From Flavobacteriales bacterium (lineage in GTDB: Bacteria; Bacteroidota; Bacteroidia; UBA10329), in the NCBI GenBank assembly GCA_020635535.1, contig JACJZP010000001.1:1-64000 (forward strand): 64,000 nucleotides of DNA, read 5' to 3'. Positions 52,597-61,355 of the stretch are shown one piece after another. The notes under the pieces are model-generated. The model was not told the DNA's origin and ran no database searches. It worked only from the letters and a program-made list of their open reading frames with translations. A program made the position numbers and the translations under genes. Every line of letters begins with the position of its first letter. The first letter of the stretch is position 1.

Positions 52597-53970
52597 ATGG
52601 ACATTACCACTGTTGACAAATACATTGAGGACAACAAAGACCGTTTTTTAACTGAACTTATCGATCTGCTCAGAATTCCATCGGTTAGTGCCGACCCCGC
52701 ATTCAGCAAAGACGTGCTTAGAACGGCAGAGTTGCTGAAAAGCGGATTGGAGGAGATCGGAGTGGATAATGTGGAGATATGCCCAACGGCCGGTTATCCA
52801 ATTGTGTATGGAGAAAAAATCATTGACCCCAACCTGCCAACCGTGCTGGTTTATGGTCATTACGATGTGCAACCACCAGACCCGTTGGACCTGTGGGATT
52901 CTCCTCCCTTTGAACCTGTGGTAAAAGACGGAAAGATCTATGCCCGTGGTGCATGCGATGACAAGGGTCAGATGTACATGCACGTAAAGGCTGTAGAGTT
53001 GATGATGAAAACCGAAGGCCTTCCTTGCAACGTGAAATTCATGATAGAAGGTGAAGAGGAAGTGGGATCTGACAATTTGGGCGAGTTTGTTAAGGCGAAC
53101 AAGGAAAGACTGAAGGCTGACCTTGTGCTGATTTCAGACACTGCAATGATTGCCAATGATGTTCCTTCGATTACCGTTGGGCTTCGTGGATTGAGCTACA
53201 TCCAAGTGGAAGTAACAGGCCCGAAACGTGATCTGCATTCCGGTATTTATGGTGGAGCTGTAGCAAACCCGATCAATGTGTTGTGCGATATGATCTCATC
53301 TTTGATGGATGAAAACAAACGCATTATCATTCCAGGTTTTTACGATGGAATTATTGAAGTGAGCGAGGCCGAGCGCGCTGAAATGGCAAAGGCTCCTTTC
53401 AACGAAGACGAATACAAAAAAGATCTGGCCATTGATGCGGTTCAAGGTGAAGAAGGATACTCAACCATGGAGCGCTGCACCATTCGGCCAACACTTGATG
53501 TGAATGGCATTTGGGGAGGTTACATTGGTGAAGGCGCCAAAACGGTCCTTCCTTCAAAGGCATTCGCTAAAATTTCCTGTCGTTTGGTGCCAGGTCAGGA
53601 TCCAGACAGGATCACCCAATTGTTGGTGGACTACATTCCAAGCATTGCTCCAAAATCAGTTAAAGTAAAAGTGGCTCCTCACCATGGTGGCGACCCCTAT
53701 GTAACCCCAACTGATTTTACAGGATATCAGGCTGCACACAAGGCCATGCAGACAACCTTTGGTAAAGATCCCATTCCGATACGTGGCGGAGGAAGTATTC
53801 CAATTGTGGCAATGTTTGAAGAAGAACTCGGACTGAAGTCTGTGTTGATGGGTTTCGGGCTGGATTCAGATGCAATACACTCCCCAAACGAGCATTACGG
53901 GGTTTTCAATTACCTCAAAGGCATTCAGACCATCCCGTTCTTCTACAAGTACCTGGCGGAGATGAGTTAA
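52597..53970 (+). CDS. M20 family dipeptidase
   Basis: The 457-residue cytoplasmic metallopeptidase has His88 in YGHYDVQP, bridging Asp121 in GACDDKGQ, and the catalytic and metal Glu pair 153-154 in EGEEEVGS. A lid/dimerisation domain follows (about 190-350; RDLHSGIYGGAVANP), and the final His lies in SDAIHSPNEHYG near residue 430. This is the CNDP-like dipeptidase layout of the M20 family. It probably cleaves dipeptides. The next gene starts on the base after its stop. Confidence 0.93.
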   Translation: MDITTVDKYIEDNKDRFLTELIDLLRIPSVSADPAFSKDVLRTAELLKSGLEEIGVDNVEICPTAGYPIVYGEKIIDPNLPTVLVYGHYDVQPPDPLDLWDSPPFEPVVKDGKIYARGACDDKGQMYMHVKAVELMMKTEGLPCNVKFMIEGEEEVGSDNLGEFVKANKERLKADLVLISDTAMIANDVPSITVGLRGLSYIQVEVTGPKRDLHSGIYGGAVANPINVLCDMISSLMDENKRIIIPGFYDGIIEVSEAERAEMAKAPFNEDEYKKDLAIDAVQGEEGYSTMERCTIRPTLDVNGIWGGYIGEGAKTVLPSKAFAKISCRLVPGQDPDRITQLLVDYIPSIAPKSVKVKVAPHHGGDPYVTPTDFTGYQAAHKAMQTTFGKDPIPIRGGGSIPIVAMFEEELGLKSVLMGFGLDSDAIHSPNEHYGVFNYLKGIQTIPFFYKYLAEMS

Positions 53971-54786
53971 ATGAGACTTCACCGATTTCTGACAGTTGGT
54001 GCAGCTTGGGCACTGATAACCCTGTTCGGCTGCAAGAAAGAACCACTTGCTGAATACCCGGAAAACAGCTCATCTGCGCAGGTCGAGGTTTCGGAGATCC
54101 GTATTTCCACTTACAATATTCATGGAGGACATGGCCCTAACGGTGAAGGCAATTTCCAAGACAACCTAACGGGCTTCAAAAGTTTTCTGCAAAATGAATC
54201 CATTCTTTGCTTTCAGGAAGTTGAGCCAGATTGCTGGAATCAACTGAAGAGCATCTTTTCAGACTATCCTTACCGTTACTTTCTACCTCAGTGCTCTACC
54301 AAATTCGGCACTAACAAACAGGGGGGAAATGCCATTTTCTCAAAACTCCCAATTCTGTCTTATGACCAGCAATTGATTCAGACCGACCCGGGTGGAGACA
54401 GGTGGGAACGGAAGGCTCAGTACATCCGTGTATTCGTTGGTAATGACCACCAGTATCTGAACATCTTCCACTACCACAACACCTACAACTGGCATGAGAA
54501 CAACTCAGCTTCGGAGAAAGCGGGATTGCAAAAATTCGTCAGTTTCGTTGCCTCCAAAGACCTTACCGCTGGTGAAATGAACGTACTGCTTGGAGATTTT
54601 AACTTGAGTAGGAATCAAGCAGATGCCATTGTTCCTGTTTTGTTGTTTCCTCAAGCTTCATCAAACTGGGTTGATCACATCTACACAAATGCCCCAGTTT
54701 TGAATACAGGTTTTTACGACACTTATGGTAATTCACTTTCCGACCATCAAGCGGTCTGGATGGTTATTTGCAACGAAGACTGTTAG
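53971..54786 (+). CDS. Endonuclease/exonuclease/phosphatase-fold lipoprotein
   Basis: The 271-residue product is a lipoprotein (lipobox LFGC, Cys22) with the EEP fold: RISTYNIHGGHG at about residue 45, the catalytic Glu in LCFQEVEPD, NAIFSKLPIL, GDFNLSRN, and the final SDHQAVWM. The metal and catalytic residues look intact. Substrates of the fold range from DNA to phospholipids and inositol phosphates; a surface-anchored enzyme in this phylum could be a nuclease or a phosphodiesterase. It begins directly at the stop of the dipeptidase gene. Confidence 0.86.
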   Translation: MRLHRFLTVGAAWALITLFGCKKEPLAEYPENSSSAQVEVSEIRISTYNIHGGHGPNGEGNFQDNLTGFKSFLQNESILCFQEVEPDCWNQLKSIFSDYPYRYFLPQCSTKFGTNKQGGNAIFSKLPILSYDQQLIQTDPGGDRWERKAQYIRVFVGNDHQYLNIFHYHNTYNWHENNSASEKAGLQKFVSFVASKDLTAGEMNVLLGDFNLSRNQADAIVPVLLFPQASSNWVDHIYTNAPVLNTGFYDTYGNSLSDHQAVWMVICNEDC

Positions 54787-54806
54787 TTAAAGGAGTTGGC
54801 GCGGGT

Positions 54807-55793
54807 TTAACTGTCGCCCACCTTATCTTTGGCCACCTTGAGACGTTTTCCCACATTGAACACCCTTGAGATGTTGAATCCGAGTTTTATCTCGGCATAC
54901 TCCCAGCTGTTAGGCGATTCTATGAGAAAATTGTTGGTGATGATGCCGCGGGCGTTACTCACATCGATATGAAATACGTGTCGGCCCGTTTCTATTTCCA
55001 CTCCAACACTGATGGGCATGTGGAACTCTGTTCCTTTATTATTGTATCTGTAAGGCGAGAACACATAGAAGTAATCTGCAAGAATGGCTACGCGTTTAGA
55101 AACCTTGAAACGGCCAGCAATGCCCAAGGCAAAAACAGAGTTTTCATCCAACGGATCTTTAACAAAGTTGCGATGAATGTAAGTAGGTAACAACTCGAAC
55201 GAAATGCTCGGGCTGAACTTACGCGCAATTATAAGTTGAGCCGTGTAAGAAAGCCTGTGAAAGAACAGCTTTGTACTTCCATAAGAATCAACCACACTAC
55301 TCTTAACTCCAGCGTAAAATGCTGCCTTCTTACTTGGATTAACAGCTATGTTACCGAAAAAGGCCAAACTGATCGGACGCTTGTTATCAGTGGTCTGTGT
55401 GTAGAAACGCCACTTCACCAATCCATCTATCAGGTTGTTCATCTGGCTTCTACCAATACCGATCATAACATCATCAGTAATGCCGTATTCAACAGCAAGA
55501 CGAACATCAGCCACATTATCAAATCCGAAGAATGAGTCTGGACCGTCATTACTGTTTCTGGTCGAGTAGATGTTTCCGAAACGGTGCGTGATACGGACAT
55601 CCAACGTCTTTCCCTTCACCGTTTCAATTGATTGTGCCTGAATGACCCGCGTTGTTTTGAATGTTGCGGTAACCTTCTCCTGTTTCTCAGGTTCGGTTTC
55701 TTCCAACATCTGCATAAGATCGTCCTGCGCCCATCCAGCAAAAGGAAGACACAGCATGCTTACCAAAAGAATGGCCAGACTATTTCTTTTCAT
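54807..55793 (-). CDS. DUF5777 family outer-membrane barrel
   Basis: The 328-residue protein has a signal peptide (ending GWAQ), a short Glu-rich segment, then the DUF5777 body: IQAQSIETVKGKTLDVRITHRFG near residue 50 and FFGFDNVADVRLAVEYGITDDVMIG near 85, followed by strands of a barrel. Function is unknown. Its start overlaps the yceI-like gene by 14 bases, which indicates coupled translation. A run of exported genes from 57614 to 54807 on this strand suggests a shared envelope process. Two genes converge just beyond its stop. Confidence 0.85.
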   Translation of the reverse strand: MKRNSLAILLVSMLCLPFAGWAQDDLMQMLEETEPEKQEKVTATFKTTRVIQAQSIETVKGKTLDVRITHRFGNIYSTRNSNDGPDSFFGFDNVADVRLAVEYGITDDVMIGIGRSQMNNLIDGLVKWRFYTQTTDNKRPISLAFFGNIAVNPSKKAAFYAGVKSSVVDSYGSTKLFFHRLSYTAQLIIARKFSPSISFELLPTYIHRNFVKDPLDENSVFALGIAGRFKVSKRVAILADYFYVFSPYRYNNKGTEFHMPISVGVEIETGRHVFHIDVSNARGIITNNFLIESPNSWEYAEIKLGFNISRVFNVGKRLKVAKDKVGDS

Positions 55794-56337
55794 ACGGCTT
55801 GTATTGGAAGTAAACTTTCACATCGATATCCTCTGCAATGTTTGCAAACACCACTTTTGGTACCTTGATGTTGTAATCTTTCAGAGCTACTTTGAATTCA
55901 CTAGAGAGGGTAGCTACTCCATCCTTACACGTCATGATTCCTTTATACGTCTCTGCTTGGTCAACTCCGTGTATGTTCATCATTCCAGTGGCAGAAACGC
56001 TGTAAATAGTGTCTTTCGTAAGGTCTAACGTATCGCTCAGTTTTCCTTTGAAAGTGGCGTATGGAAACTTCTCAGTCTCCATATAGTTCTCATTGAAATG
56101 TTCCTCCATCAAAGGCTTCTCAAACTTGAACCCAGCAATAGGAACTCGGAATACGATCTCTGTCTTTGGAATATTGATCAGCGAAGTTGAGGTGGAATTG
56201 TATGCTTCAATATCCTCAACCGGAGTTGATGAAAAGAAGCTGATCATACTGGAATCTGTCGTGAAAATGGCCTGAGCTGAAGACCGCCCAGCAGCGGCAA
56301 TCAGCAATATGGTAAGAACTGTGCTTAGTCTTTTCAT
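55780..56337 (-). CDS. YceI family periplasmic lipid-binding protein
   Basis: The 185-residue protein has a signal peptide (ending SSAQ) and a lipocalin-like barrel typical of YceI proteins, with the segments TDSSMISFFSSTPVEDIEA and YMETEKFPYATFKGKLSD, and MNIHGVDQ. The family binds polyisoprenoids such as long-chain quinones, although the physiological role is not settled. It overlaps the DUF5777 gene by 14 bases and lies 3 bases after the preceding lipoprotein gene, so three genes form one unit. Confidence 0.88.
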   Translation of the reverse strand: MKRLSTVLTILLIAAAGRSSAQAIFTTDSSMISFFSSTPVEDIEAYNSTSTSLINIPKTEIVFRVPIAGFKFEKPLMEEHFNENYMETEKFPYATFKGKLSDTLDLTKDTIYSVSATGMMNIHGVDQAETYKGIMTCKDGVATLSSEFKVALKDYNIKVPKVVFANIAEDIDVKVYFQYKPYEKK

Positions 56338-56340
56338 GAT

Positions 56341-56715
56341 TTATTGTTCTGGATAGTTGGCTTCTGCCCAACAAGTGTATAGCTGTTGCACCGAATCGGG
56401 CAATGGGCTTCCAAGCGGCATAACTTGAGATATGTCTGTGGTAGTGACCACTGAACCGATCAGGTTCTTCCTTCCTGAAGCCTCAATGTTGGCATAAGAA
56501 GTGAAATCTCCGTTGGATGACTGGCTTCCATGGCATCCGATAGAATTGGCACATTGCAGATCGATCAGCGTTTTCATTGTGTCGTTGTAGGTTACCTGAA
56601 GACTATCGCAGAAAGCCTGCGAAACTGTTGGGTTCAACTCTCCCTTGTCAACAAGACAACCTGCCATTATTACAATAGACAAGAGGGATGCTACGGTTAA
56701 AAGTTTTCGGATCAT
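56341..56715 (-). CDS. Small lipoprotein with a CX5CH motif
   Basis: The 124-residue product (ATG at 56715) has a lipobox MAGC (Cys20). Its core resembles the small cytochrome-c-like lipoproteins of Bacteroidota: LQCANSIGCHGS, then GDFTSYANI and a later VMPLGSPLPDSVQ. The motif is C-x5-C-H, not the usual CxxCH, so covalent heme is doubtful. A C-terminal Cys (LYTCWAEANYP) could join a disulfide. It heads the unit with the YceI-like and DUF5777 genes. Name withheld because the cofactor is unproven. Confidence 0.72.
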   Translation of the reverse strand: MIRKLLTVASLLSIVIMAGCLVDKGELNPTVSQAFCDSLQVTYNDTMKTLIDLQCANSIGCHGSQSSNGDFTSYANIEASGRKNLIGSVVTTTDISQVMPLGSPLPDSVQQLYTCWAEANYPEQ

Positions 56716-56745
56716 TCTTTTAGTTCGAGTTAGCGAATAAACAAA

Positions 56746-56767
56746 AAAGGTGCCGCGAAGCACCTTT
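56746..56767 (-). terminator. Terminator of the choice-of-anchor V gene
   Basis: AAAGGTGC (56746-56753) pairs with GCACCTTT (56760-56767) around a 6-base loop and runs into T residues on the minus strand. It lies between the choice-of-anchor V gene and the CX5CH lipoprotein gene. Confidence 0.8.
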
Positions 56768-56789
56768 CCTGTTTTGCATTTGTTTTCAA

Positions 56790-57614
56790 TTATTTCACCA
56801 TCAATTTCTTTATCGTGCTGGTAGAACCTGCCTCCATTTGCAAGAAGTAAACACCCGTGCTCAGACTCTTATTTGCAATATCGATTGTGATATCACCACC
56901 ATTGTGCTTCTCTTCCAACACCTTTTTCCCTTCCATGTTGTAAAGAGTGAACATGATCTCTTCATCAACATCTTTGGCAGCAACATGGATCTCATCGATA
57001 ACCGGGTTCGGATAAACCGAAAGACTTTCCAACTCTTTTTCTGAAATACCAACCGTGCTCTCGTTGAAAGTGAACGTTTCTGGAACAATCACATCACCGC
57101 TCGTGTTTCCATTACCGTTTGCAAAGTTGAATGCACCGTAGAAGGTTACGCTCCCAGTTCCTGAAGTCGGAGCTGTCCAATCAAAAGTGTAAGTCTTTGT
57201 TCCAGAACCTGAAGTACCGCTCTGTGTCTGTGTCAGATATTTAGAACCTCCATTCAAAGTTGTTCCAGCACCTGAAGCTGTAAGAGTTCCAACCAATGCT
57301 CCAGCAGCAGTCTGCGGAGAAAGCGAAAATCCGAACTTGTTTCCTCCGTTAGACATGGTAATGGTCATATTGTATGTCTGACCTCCAACATAACCGCCTA
57401 CAGGAATTCCTTCAAGAGTAACCGCTTGATTGGTAGCTGTAGGTCCACCGAAGTGACAGCCAATTCTTGCGCAGGTGTTTCCGTTATCGCCTGGAGAACC
57501 AGTATTCCCAGCTGGTGCTGCATTCGGATTGGTATGCGCCATCCTGTAGTTGTAATCGTAAACCAGACCTACCATTAACAACATGGATAAAACGAGGGTA
57601 AACTTCTTCTTCAT
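56790..57614 (-). CDS. Choice-of-anchor V protein with T9SS type A sorting domain
   Basis: The 274-residue protein has an N-terminal hydrophobic signal-like helix, then a choice-of-anchor V (Reeler-like) domain (about residues 35-185) that opens GSPGDNGNTCARIGCHFGG, a Cys pair of C-x4-C-H spacing with a following His. The last 80 residues are a type A T9SS sorting domain (SVYPNPVIDEIHV; LYNMEGKKVL; STGVYFLQM, ending KKLMVK). It should be secreted and surface-anchored by the type IX system. It lies upstream of the YceI-type unit but ends at its own terminator. Confidence 0.9.
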   Translation of the reverse strand: MKKKFTLVLSMLLMVGLVYDYNYRMAHTNPNAAPAGNTGSPGDNGNTCARIGCHFGGPTATNQAVTLEGIPVGGYVGGQTYNMTITMSNGGNKFGFSLSPQTAAGALVGTLTASGAGTTLNGGSKYLTQTQSGTSGSGTKTYTFDWTAPTSGTGSVTFYGAFNFANGNGNTSGDVIVPETFTFNESTVGISEKELESLSVYPNPVIDEIHVAAKDVDEEIMFTLYNMEGKKVLEEKHNGGDITIDIANKSLSTGVYFLQMEAGSTSTIKKLMVK

Positions 57615-57771
57615 TAATTTGATTTGAGTTGGTTATTGAACGCTGAAATTAGTTTGCTTTTAATTACAGATCATCGCCTTACGGACAAAGTCTGAAAAGG
57701 TTCAGTGTCAGAACATCAAAATTGAGCAACGGTTGCCTCCGAAGTGACATTTTCTGCCAAATGCCTTTTCC

Positions 57772-57779
57772 TAAATTTG
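57772..57779 (+). promoter_or_regulatory. -7 element of the acyl-CoA dehydrogenase promoter
   Basis: TAAATTTG matches TAnnTTTG and ends 18 bases before the ATG at 57798. A TTTTCTG about 16 bases upstream may be the -33. Confidence 0.55.
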
Positions 57780-57797
57780 GCGCTCAACTGAAAACAA

Positions 57798-58976
57798 ATG
57801 GCTGACGACAGATATCAAGGACACGATTATTATTTGGTGGATGAACTGCTTACGGATGAACACAAACTCATCCGCGAAACGGTGCGCTCGTGGGTAAAAC
57901 AGAACGTTTCTCCAATCATTGAAGAGTACGCACAGAAAGCAGAATTCCCACGACATCTTCTTCCCGGTTTGGGAGAGATCGGGGCTTTCGGCCCTTACAT
58001 TCCGGCAGAGTACGGTGGCCCAGGATTAGACCAGATCAGCTATGGCATCATTATGCAAGAACTGGAACGTTGCGATAGCGGTTTGCGCAGCACCGCCTCA
58101 GTACAGAGTTCGTTGGTCATGTTCCCCATCTGGAGCTACGCCACTGAAAGCCAGAAGCAGAAATGGTTGCCCAAACTTGCCACAGGCGAACTCCTCGGTT
58201 GTTTCGGTCTTACCGAACCCGACCACGGCTCGAACCCGAACGGGATGGTGACCAACTTCAAAGATGCTGGCGACCACGTGATCCTGAACGGGGCCAAAAT
58301 GTGGATCAGCAATGCCCCGTTTGCAGACATTGCAGTTGTATGGGCAAAGGATGAAGAAGGCACCATCAGAGGTATGGTGGTGGAGCGCGGAATGGAAGGG
58401 TTTACCACACCGACCACCCACGGAAAATGGAGCTTACGTGCTTCGGCCACGGGCGAGTTGGTGTTCGATAACGTGAAAGTTCCGAAGGAAAACCTCTTCC
58501 CAGACATCCGTGGGTTGAAAGGGCCATTGAGCTGCTTGAACTCTGCGCGTTACGGCATTGCGTGGGGTGCTTTAGGTTCTGCACTTGATTGCTACGACAC
58601 CGCTCTTCGATATTCGAAAGAGCGTATTCAGTTCGGAAAACCGATCGGAAGTTTCCAGTTGCAGCAGAAGAAATTGGCCGAAATGATCACTGAAATCACC
58701 AAAGCACAGCTTTTGGTTTGGCGTTTAGGCGTTCTGAAAAACGAGCATCGCGCATCGCCACAGCAGATCTCTATGGCGAAGAGAAACAACGTTGAGATTG
58801 CATTGCGAACAGCTCGTGAAGCGCGCCAAATGTTGGGCGGAATGGGCATTACAGGCGAATATCCGATCATGCGCCACATGATGAACTTGGAAAGCGTGGT
58901 TACTTATGAAGGAACCCACGACATCCATCTTCTTATCACCGGTATGGATGTGACAGGGTTCAACGCCTTCTCATAA
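57798..58976 (+). CDS. Glutaryl-CoA dehydrogenase-like acyl-CoA dehydrogenase
   Basis: The 392-residue FAD enzyme oxidises an acyl-CoA to the enoyl form; the glutaryl-CoA enzyme also decarboxylates it to crotonyl-CoA in lysine and tryptophan breakdown. The catalytic base is Glu371 in TYEGTHDIHLLI, the glutaryl-CoA dehydrogenase signature position. FAD-binding segments are GCFGLTEPDHGSNP and MWISNAPFADI, and the C-terminal helix bundle has QMLGGMGITGEYPIMRHMMN. Length is normal. It is monocistronic or joined to the next exported-protein gene, 18 bases on. Confidence 0.93.
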   Translation: MADDRYQGHDYYLVDELLTDEHKLIRETVRSWVKQNVSPIIEEYAQKAEFPRHLLPGLGEIGAFGPYIPAEYGGPGLDQISYGIIMQELERCDSGLRSTASVQSSLVMFPIWSYATESQKQKWLPKLATGELLGCFGLTEPDHGSNPNGMVTNFKDAGDHVILNGAKMWISNAPFADIAVVWAKDEEGTIRGMVVERGMEGFTTPTTHGKWSLRASATGELVFDNVKVPKENLFPDIRGLKGPLSCLNSARYGIAWGALGSALDCYDTALRYSKERIQFGKPIGSFQLQQKKLAEMITEITKAQLLVWRLGVLKNEHRASPQQISMAKRNNVEIALRTAREARQMLGGMGITGEYPIMRHMMNLESVVTYEGTHDIHLLITGMDVTGFNAFS

Positions 58977-58994
58977 GGAATAGTTCTTGTAGAA

Positions 58995-59945
58995 ATGAGT
59001 TCAAAATCAACGCCAATGCGATTCATTCTTGCACTCATTCTGTTCCCCGTTCTCAGCTTTGCACAGCACAAAAGTGTGTCTTATGAAATGATGAATGAGA
59101 TTGGCACTTTCCAGCTGGTTTCACTCACTTTCTCTCACGAACTCGACAATACTGAAGGAATTACCTACGTGCTCAGCAAACATGATGAGCATTTCGATAC
59201 TGTTTATCAGATCGATCAATTTCTGAATGGCTGGGTGGCGTTGAGCAATGACGGGCAAACGGTTGCTCAGTTGATCTCTGAGAAAAGCAAAGAACCGTTG
59301 GACAACTGCGTGCTTTCCATGTATCGAAACGGAAAACTGTTTGATACCGCCAAATTGGATAGGCTGGTGCATTATGAATTGCTTGCTGCCAGAACCAGAA
59401 ATCGATTACCTAAAAGCGGCTGGCTGCGCAACGACAGCATCTACCACCAAATGGCCACACATCCGTTTTACGTTACAGACGATAAGCTTTTCCTATCATT
59501 CGACAATCCGAAACTGGCCGTTTTCGACCTGAATCAGATGTTCCATATCTACACAGGAAATGGAGCAAATCACTTCCTTCAGAATTACTACTCGCTACCG
59601 AATGCTCCTCGAAGAACCGAGTTCGATTCAGAGGAATACTTCCCGAATGAATTCCCGAAAACTCAAAAAGGAGAAGTTTTTGTCGATGCGCTTTCGAAGG
59701 AACTTGAGTTTGAGAAAGCCATTCCAGAAGAAGCCAAGTTCCGAGCTGAAGTTGAATTCAAACTGAACATTGATGGCTCATTTGAACTTCGCGAAGCAGT
59801 TATTTACAACATTGGCACAAATGAGAAGGACGAAGAATTGAGCACCAAGTTAAAGACGTTTGCTCAAGGGCTAAAACTCGACACTTCGCTCCTTCCACCG
59901 AATCATCCATCATGGATATTCAGCCAGATATTTTGGTTGAAGTGA
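58995..59945 (+). CDS. Unrecognised exported protein
   Basis: The 316-residue product has a signal peptide (from MRFILALILF, ending SFAQH) whether translation begins at 58995 or at the ATG at 59016. No family is recognised. The mature part has short strand-rich stretches (FQLVSLTFSHELDNTEGITYVL, WVALSNDGQTVAQLISEKS) and ends with an amphipathic FSQIFWLK. No lipobox, heme or T9SS sorting signature was found. Its stop TGA abuts the stop of the converging MFS gene (TGATCA). Codon use looks like its neighbours. Confidence 0.65.
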   Translation: MSSKSTPMRFILALILFPVLSFAQHKSVSYEMMNEIGTFQLVSLTFSHELDNTEGITYVLSKHDEHFDTVYQIDQFLNGWVALSNDGQTVAQLISEKSKEPLDNCVLSMYRNGKLFDTAKLDRLVHYELLAARTRNRLPKSGWLRNDSIYHQMATHPFYVTDDKLFLSFDNPKLAVFDLNQMFHIYTGNGANHFLQNYYSLPNAPRRTEFDSEEYFPNEFPKTQKGEVFVDALSKELEFEKAIPEEAKFRAEVEFKLNIDGSFELREAVIYNIGTNEKDEELSTKLKTFAQGLKLDTSLLPPNHPSWIFSQIFWLK

Positions 59946-61226
59946 TCACTCCGTTCTAACCTTCAGCGCCTGCAATCGTGGCAACGCCACAAACAGCGGA
60001 ATAACCGAAACGAGGATGAAACCTCCGCAGATGATATAGCTGTAAACGATATTGTTTGATGCCGAAAAGAACGGCATCGAAAAAATGGTGAGCAGCAATC
60101 CGCGACTGGTGATATTGTACACGTAGAAAATGCTGTTGGCGCGGCCGATAATATTATTCGGCACGTGATTGAACAGGAATGTGACGCGAGTGATGCGCGT
60201 GCCTGCATTGGCAAAACCGATGAGAACTGAGAAGAGGTAAAACCCGATGATGCTTTTGCTGAAAGCAACCACCACAAACGAAGTTCCAGCCGCCAACATC
60301 AACAACACAATGGTTTTTGATGGAGCCAAATTCCGAGTCAATTTCATAATGAGAAAGCCTGCAAAAAGACTTCCGAGAGCAAAATAGACCTCACTGCTCG
60401 CGTAAACGTCTGCACCTGCTTCCAACTGATTGTCAACGAAAATGGGCAGTAGAAACTGCACCTCTACCAACAGTACCACGAAGATGGAATAAGATGCCAG
60501 TCCGAATACCAGAAGTTCCTTGTTCAGCATCAGAAACCGCCAGCCACGTTTGAAACGTTCGGCAATTCGGTCAAGATCGATGGGCAGCGGATTAGCATCC
60601 ACATATTTAATGAACGGAATGATGCAGGCCGCGGCTGCGTAAGTAAAGGCATCCAGCAGAAAAACCTCCCAGATCCTCCATTGCTCGATCTCAAACGGGA
60701 ACGAGACCTGAAATCCCAACAGGTCGATCGCACCGCCCGTTGTTCCCGAAAGGAGAATGGCACCCAGAGCCCCCGACAGCACATTCGTGCTTTGTCCAAG
60801 TACCTCGATCATGGAATTGACGCGACCATAATCGCCACGCGCGGCCAATTGCTGTGAGAACGCGTACAGATTCGGGTAATGGATATTGAACCCGAAAAAC
60901 GTGAACACAAAGATGGCGGCAACCAACCAGATCGGGGCTTCCTGATTGATTTCCCCGTAAAGTCCCGCCCCCCCAAGCACAAGAAACCCAACGACCGATG
61001 CGATCCAAAAAATGTTTTTGCGTGGATAACGGTCGATAAGTGTTCCCGCAAAAAGGCTCCAGAAAATGCTGATGAAAGTGGCCACGGCCAGCACTTTCCC
61101 GAACACCACCGACTGGTTGACGATGGAAGCGAAATACCACGGAATCGACAGCATTGTAATTCCCTGCGCAAAGCTGGAAACCACATGCGATGTGAACAGA
61201 AGTGTAAGTGCGCGTTTGTTTTCCAT
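59946..61226 (-). CDS. MFS transporter
   Basis: The 426-residue protein has about eleven or twelve membrane helices in the major facilitator pattern. The conserved loop after helix 2 reads GTLIDRYPRKN, fitting the MFS motif A. The N-terminus (HVVSSFAQGITMLSIPWYF) is typical of the drug-efflux/MFS_1 type. Substrate is unknown. A weak -7 element lies 10 bases upstream, and an intergenic inverted repeat separates the gene from recX. It carries a C7 run within the coding region, in frame. Confidence 0.87.
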   Translation of the reverse strand: MENKRALTLLFTSHVVSSFAQGITMLSIPWYFASIVNQSVVFGKVLAVATFISIFWSLFAGTLIDRYPRKNIFWIASVVGFLVLGGAGLYGEINQEAPIWLVAAIFVFTFFGFNIHYPNLYAFSQQLAARGDYGRVNSMIEVLGQSTNVLSGALGAILLSGTTGGAIDLLGFQVSFPFEIEQWRIWEVFLLDAFTYAAAACIIPFIKYVDANPLPIDLDRIAERFKRGWRFLMLNKELLVFGLASYSIFVVLLVEVQFLLPIFVDNQLEAGADVYASSEVYFALGSLFAGFLIMKLTRNLAPSKTIVLLMLAAGTSFVVVAFSKSIIGFYLFSVLIGFANAGTRITRVTFLFNHVPNNIIGRANSIFYVYNITSRGLLLTIFSMPFFSASNNIVYSYIICGGFILVSVIPLFVALPRLQALKVRTE

Positions 61227-61236
61227 TGAAGCGCGG

Positions 61237-61244
61237 CAAAGCTA
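61237..61244 (-). promoter_or_regulatory. Putative -7 element of the MFS gene
   Basis: TAGCTTTG on the minus strand matches TAnnTTTG, 10 bases before the ATG at 61226. No clear -33 was found. Confidence 0.4.
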
Positions 61245-61249
61245 AATTG

Positions 61250-61323
61250 GTTATTGGGTTATTCGATACCAGTTATTAGAATCGCGACCGCCTCAATAAC
61301 CAATAACTTAGTAACCCAATAAC
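61250..61323. repeat. Intergenic inverted repeat of GTTATTGGGTTA units
   Basis: GTTATTGGGTTA (61250-61261) is matched by TAACCCAATAAC (61312-61323), 12 perfect bases. Related AATAAC and GTTATT units lie between them, giving an imperfect hairpin with loop near 61281-61290. It fills the gap between the MFS and recX genes. Confidence 0.6.
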
Positions 61324-61355
61324 TATCACGAATACATTCAGTCAAATTTCCAACC

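Noticed and set aside
54785..54812. AGTTAAA/TTTAACT inverted repeat as a terminator
   Set aside because: The arms are AT-rich, the loop is 14 bases and no T run follows on either strand.
56341..56715. Calling the small lipoprotein a cytochrome c
   Set aside because: The Cys spacing is C-x5-C-H and not CxxCH, so heme attachment cannot be claimed.
60968..60974. C7 run in the MFS gene as a phase-variation site
   Set aside because: Seven bases is only slightly above the many 6-base runs in the window and lies in mid-gene.
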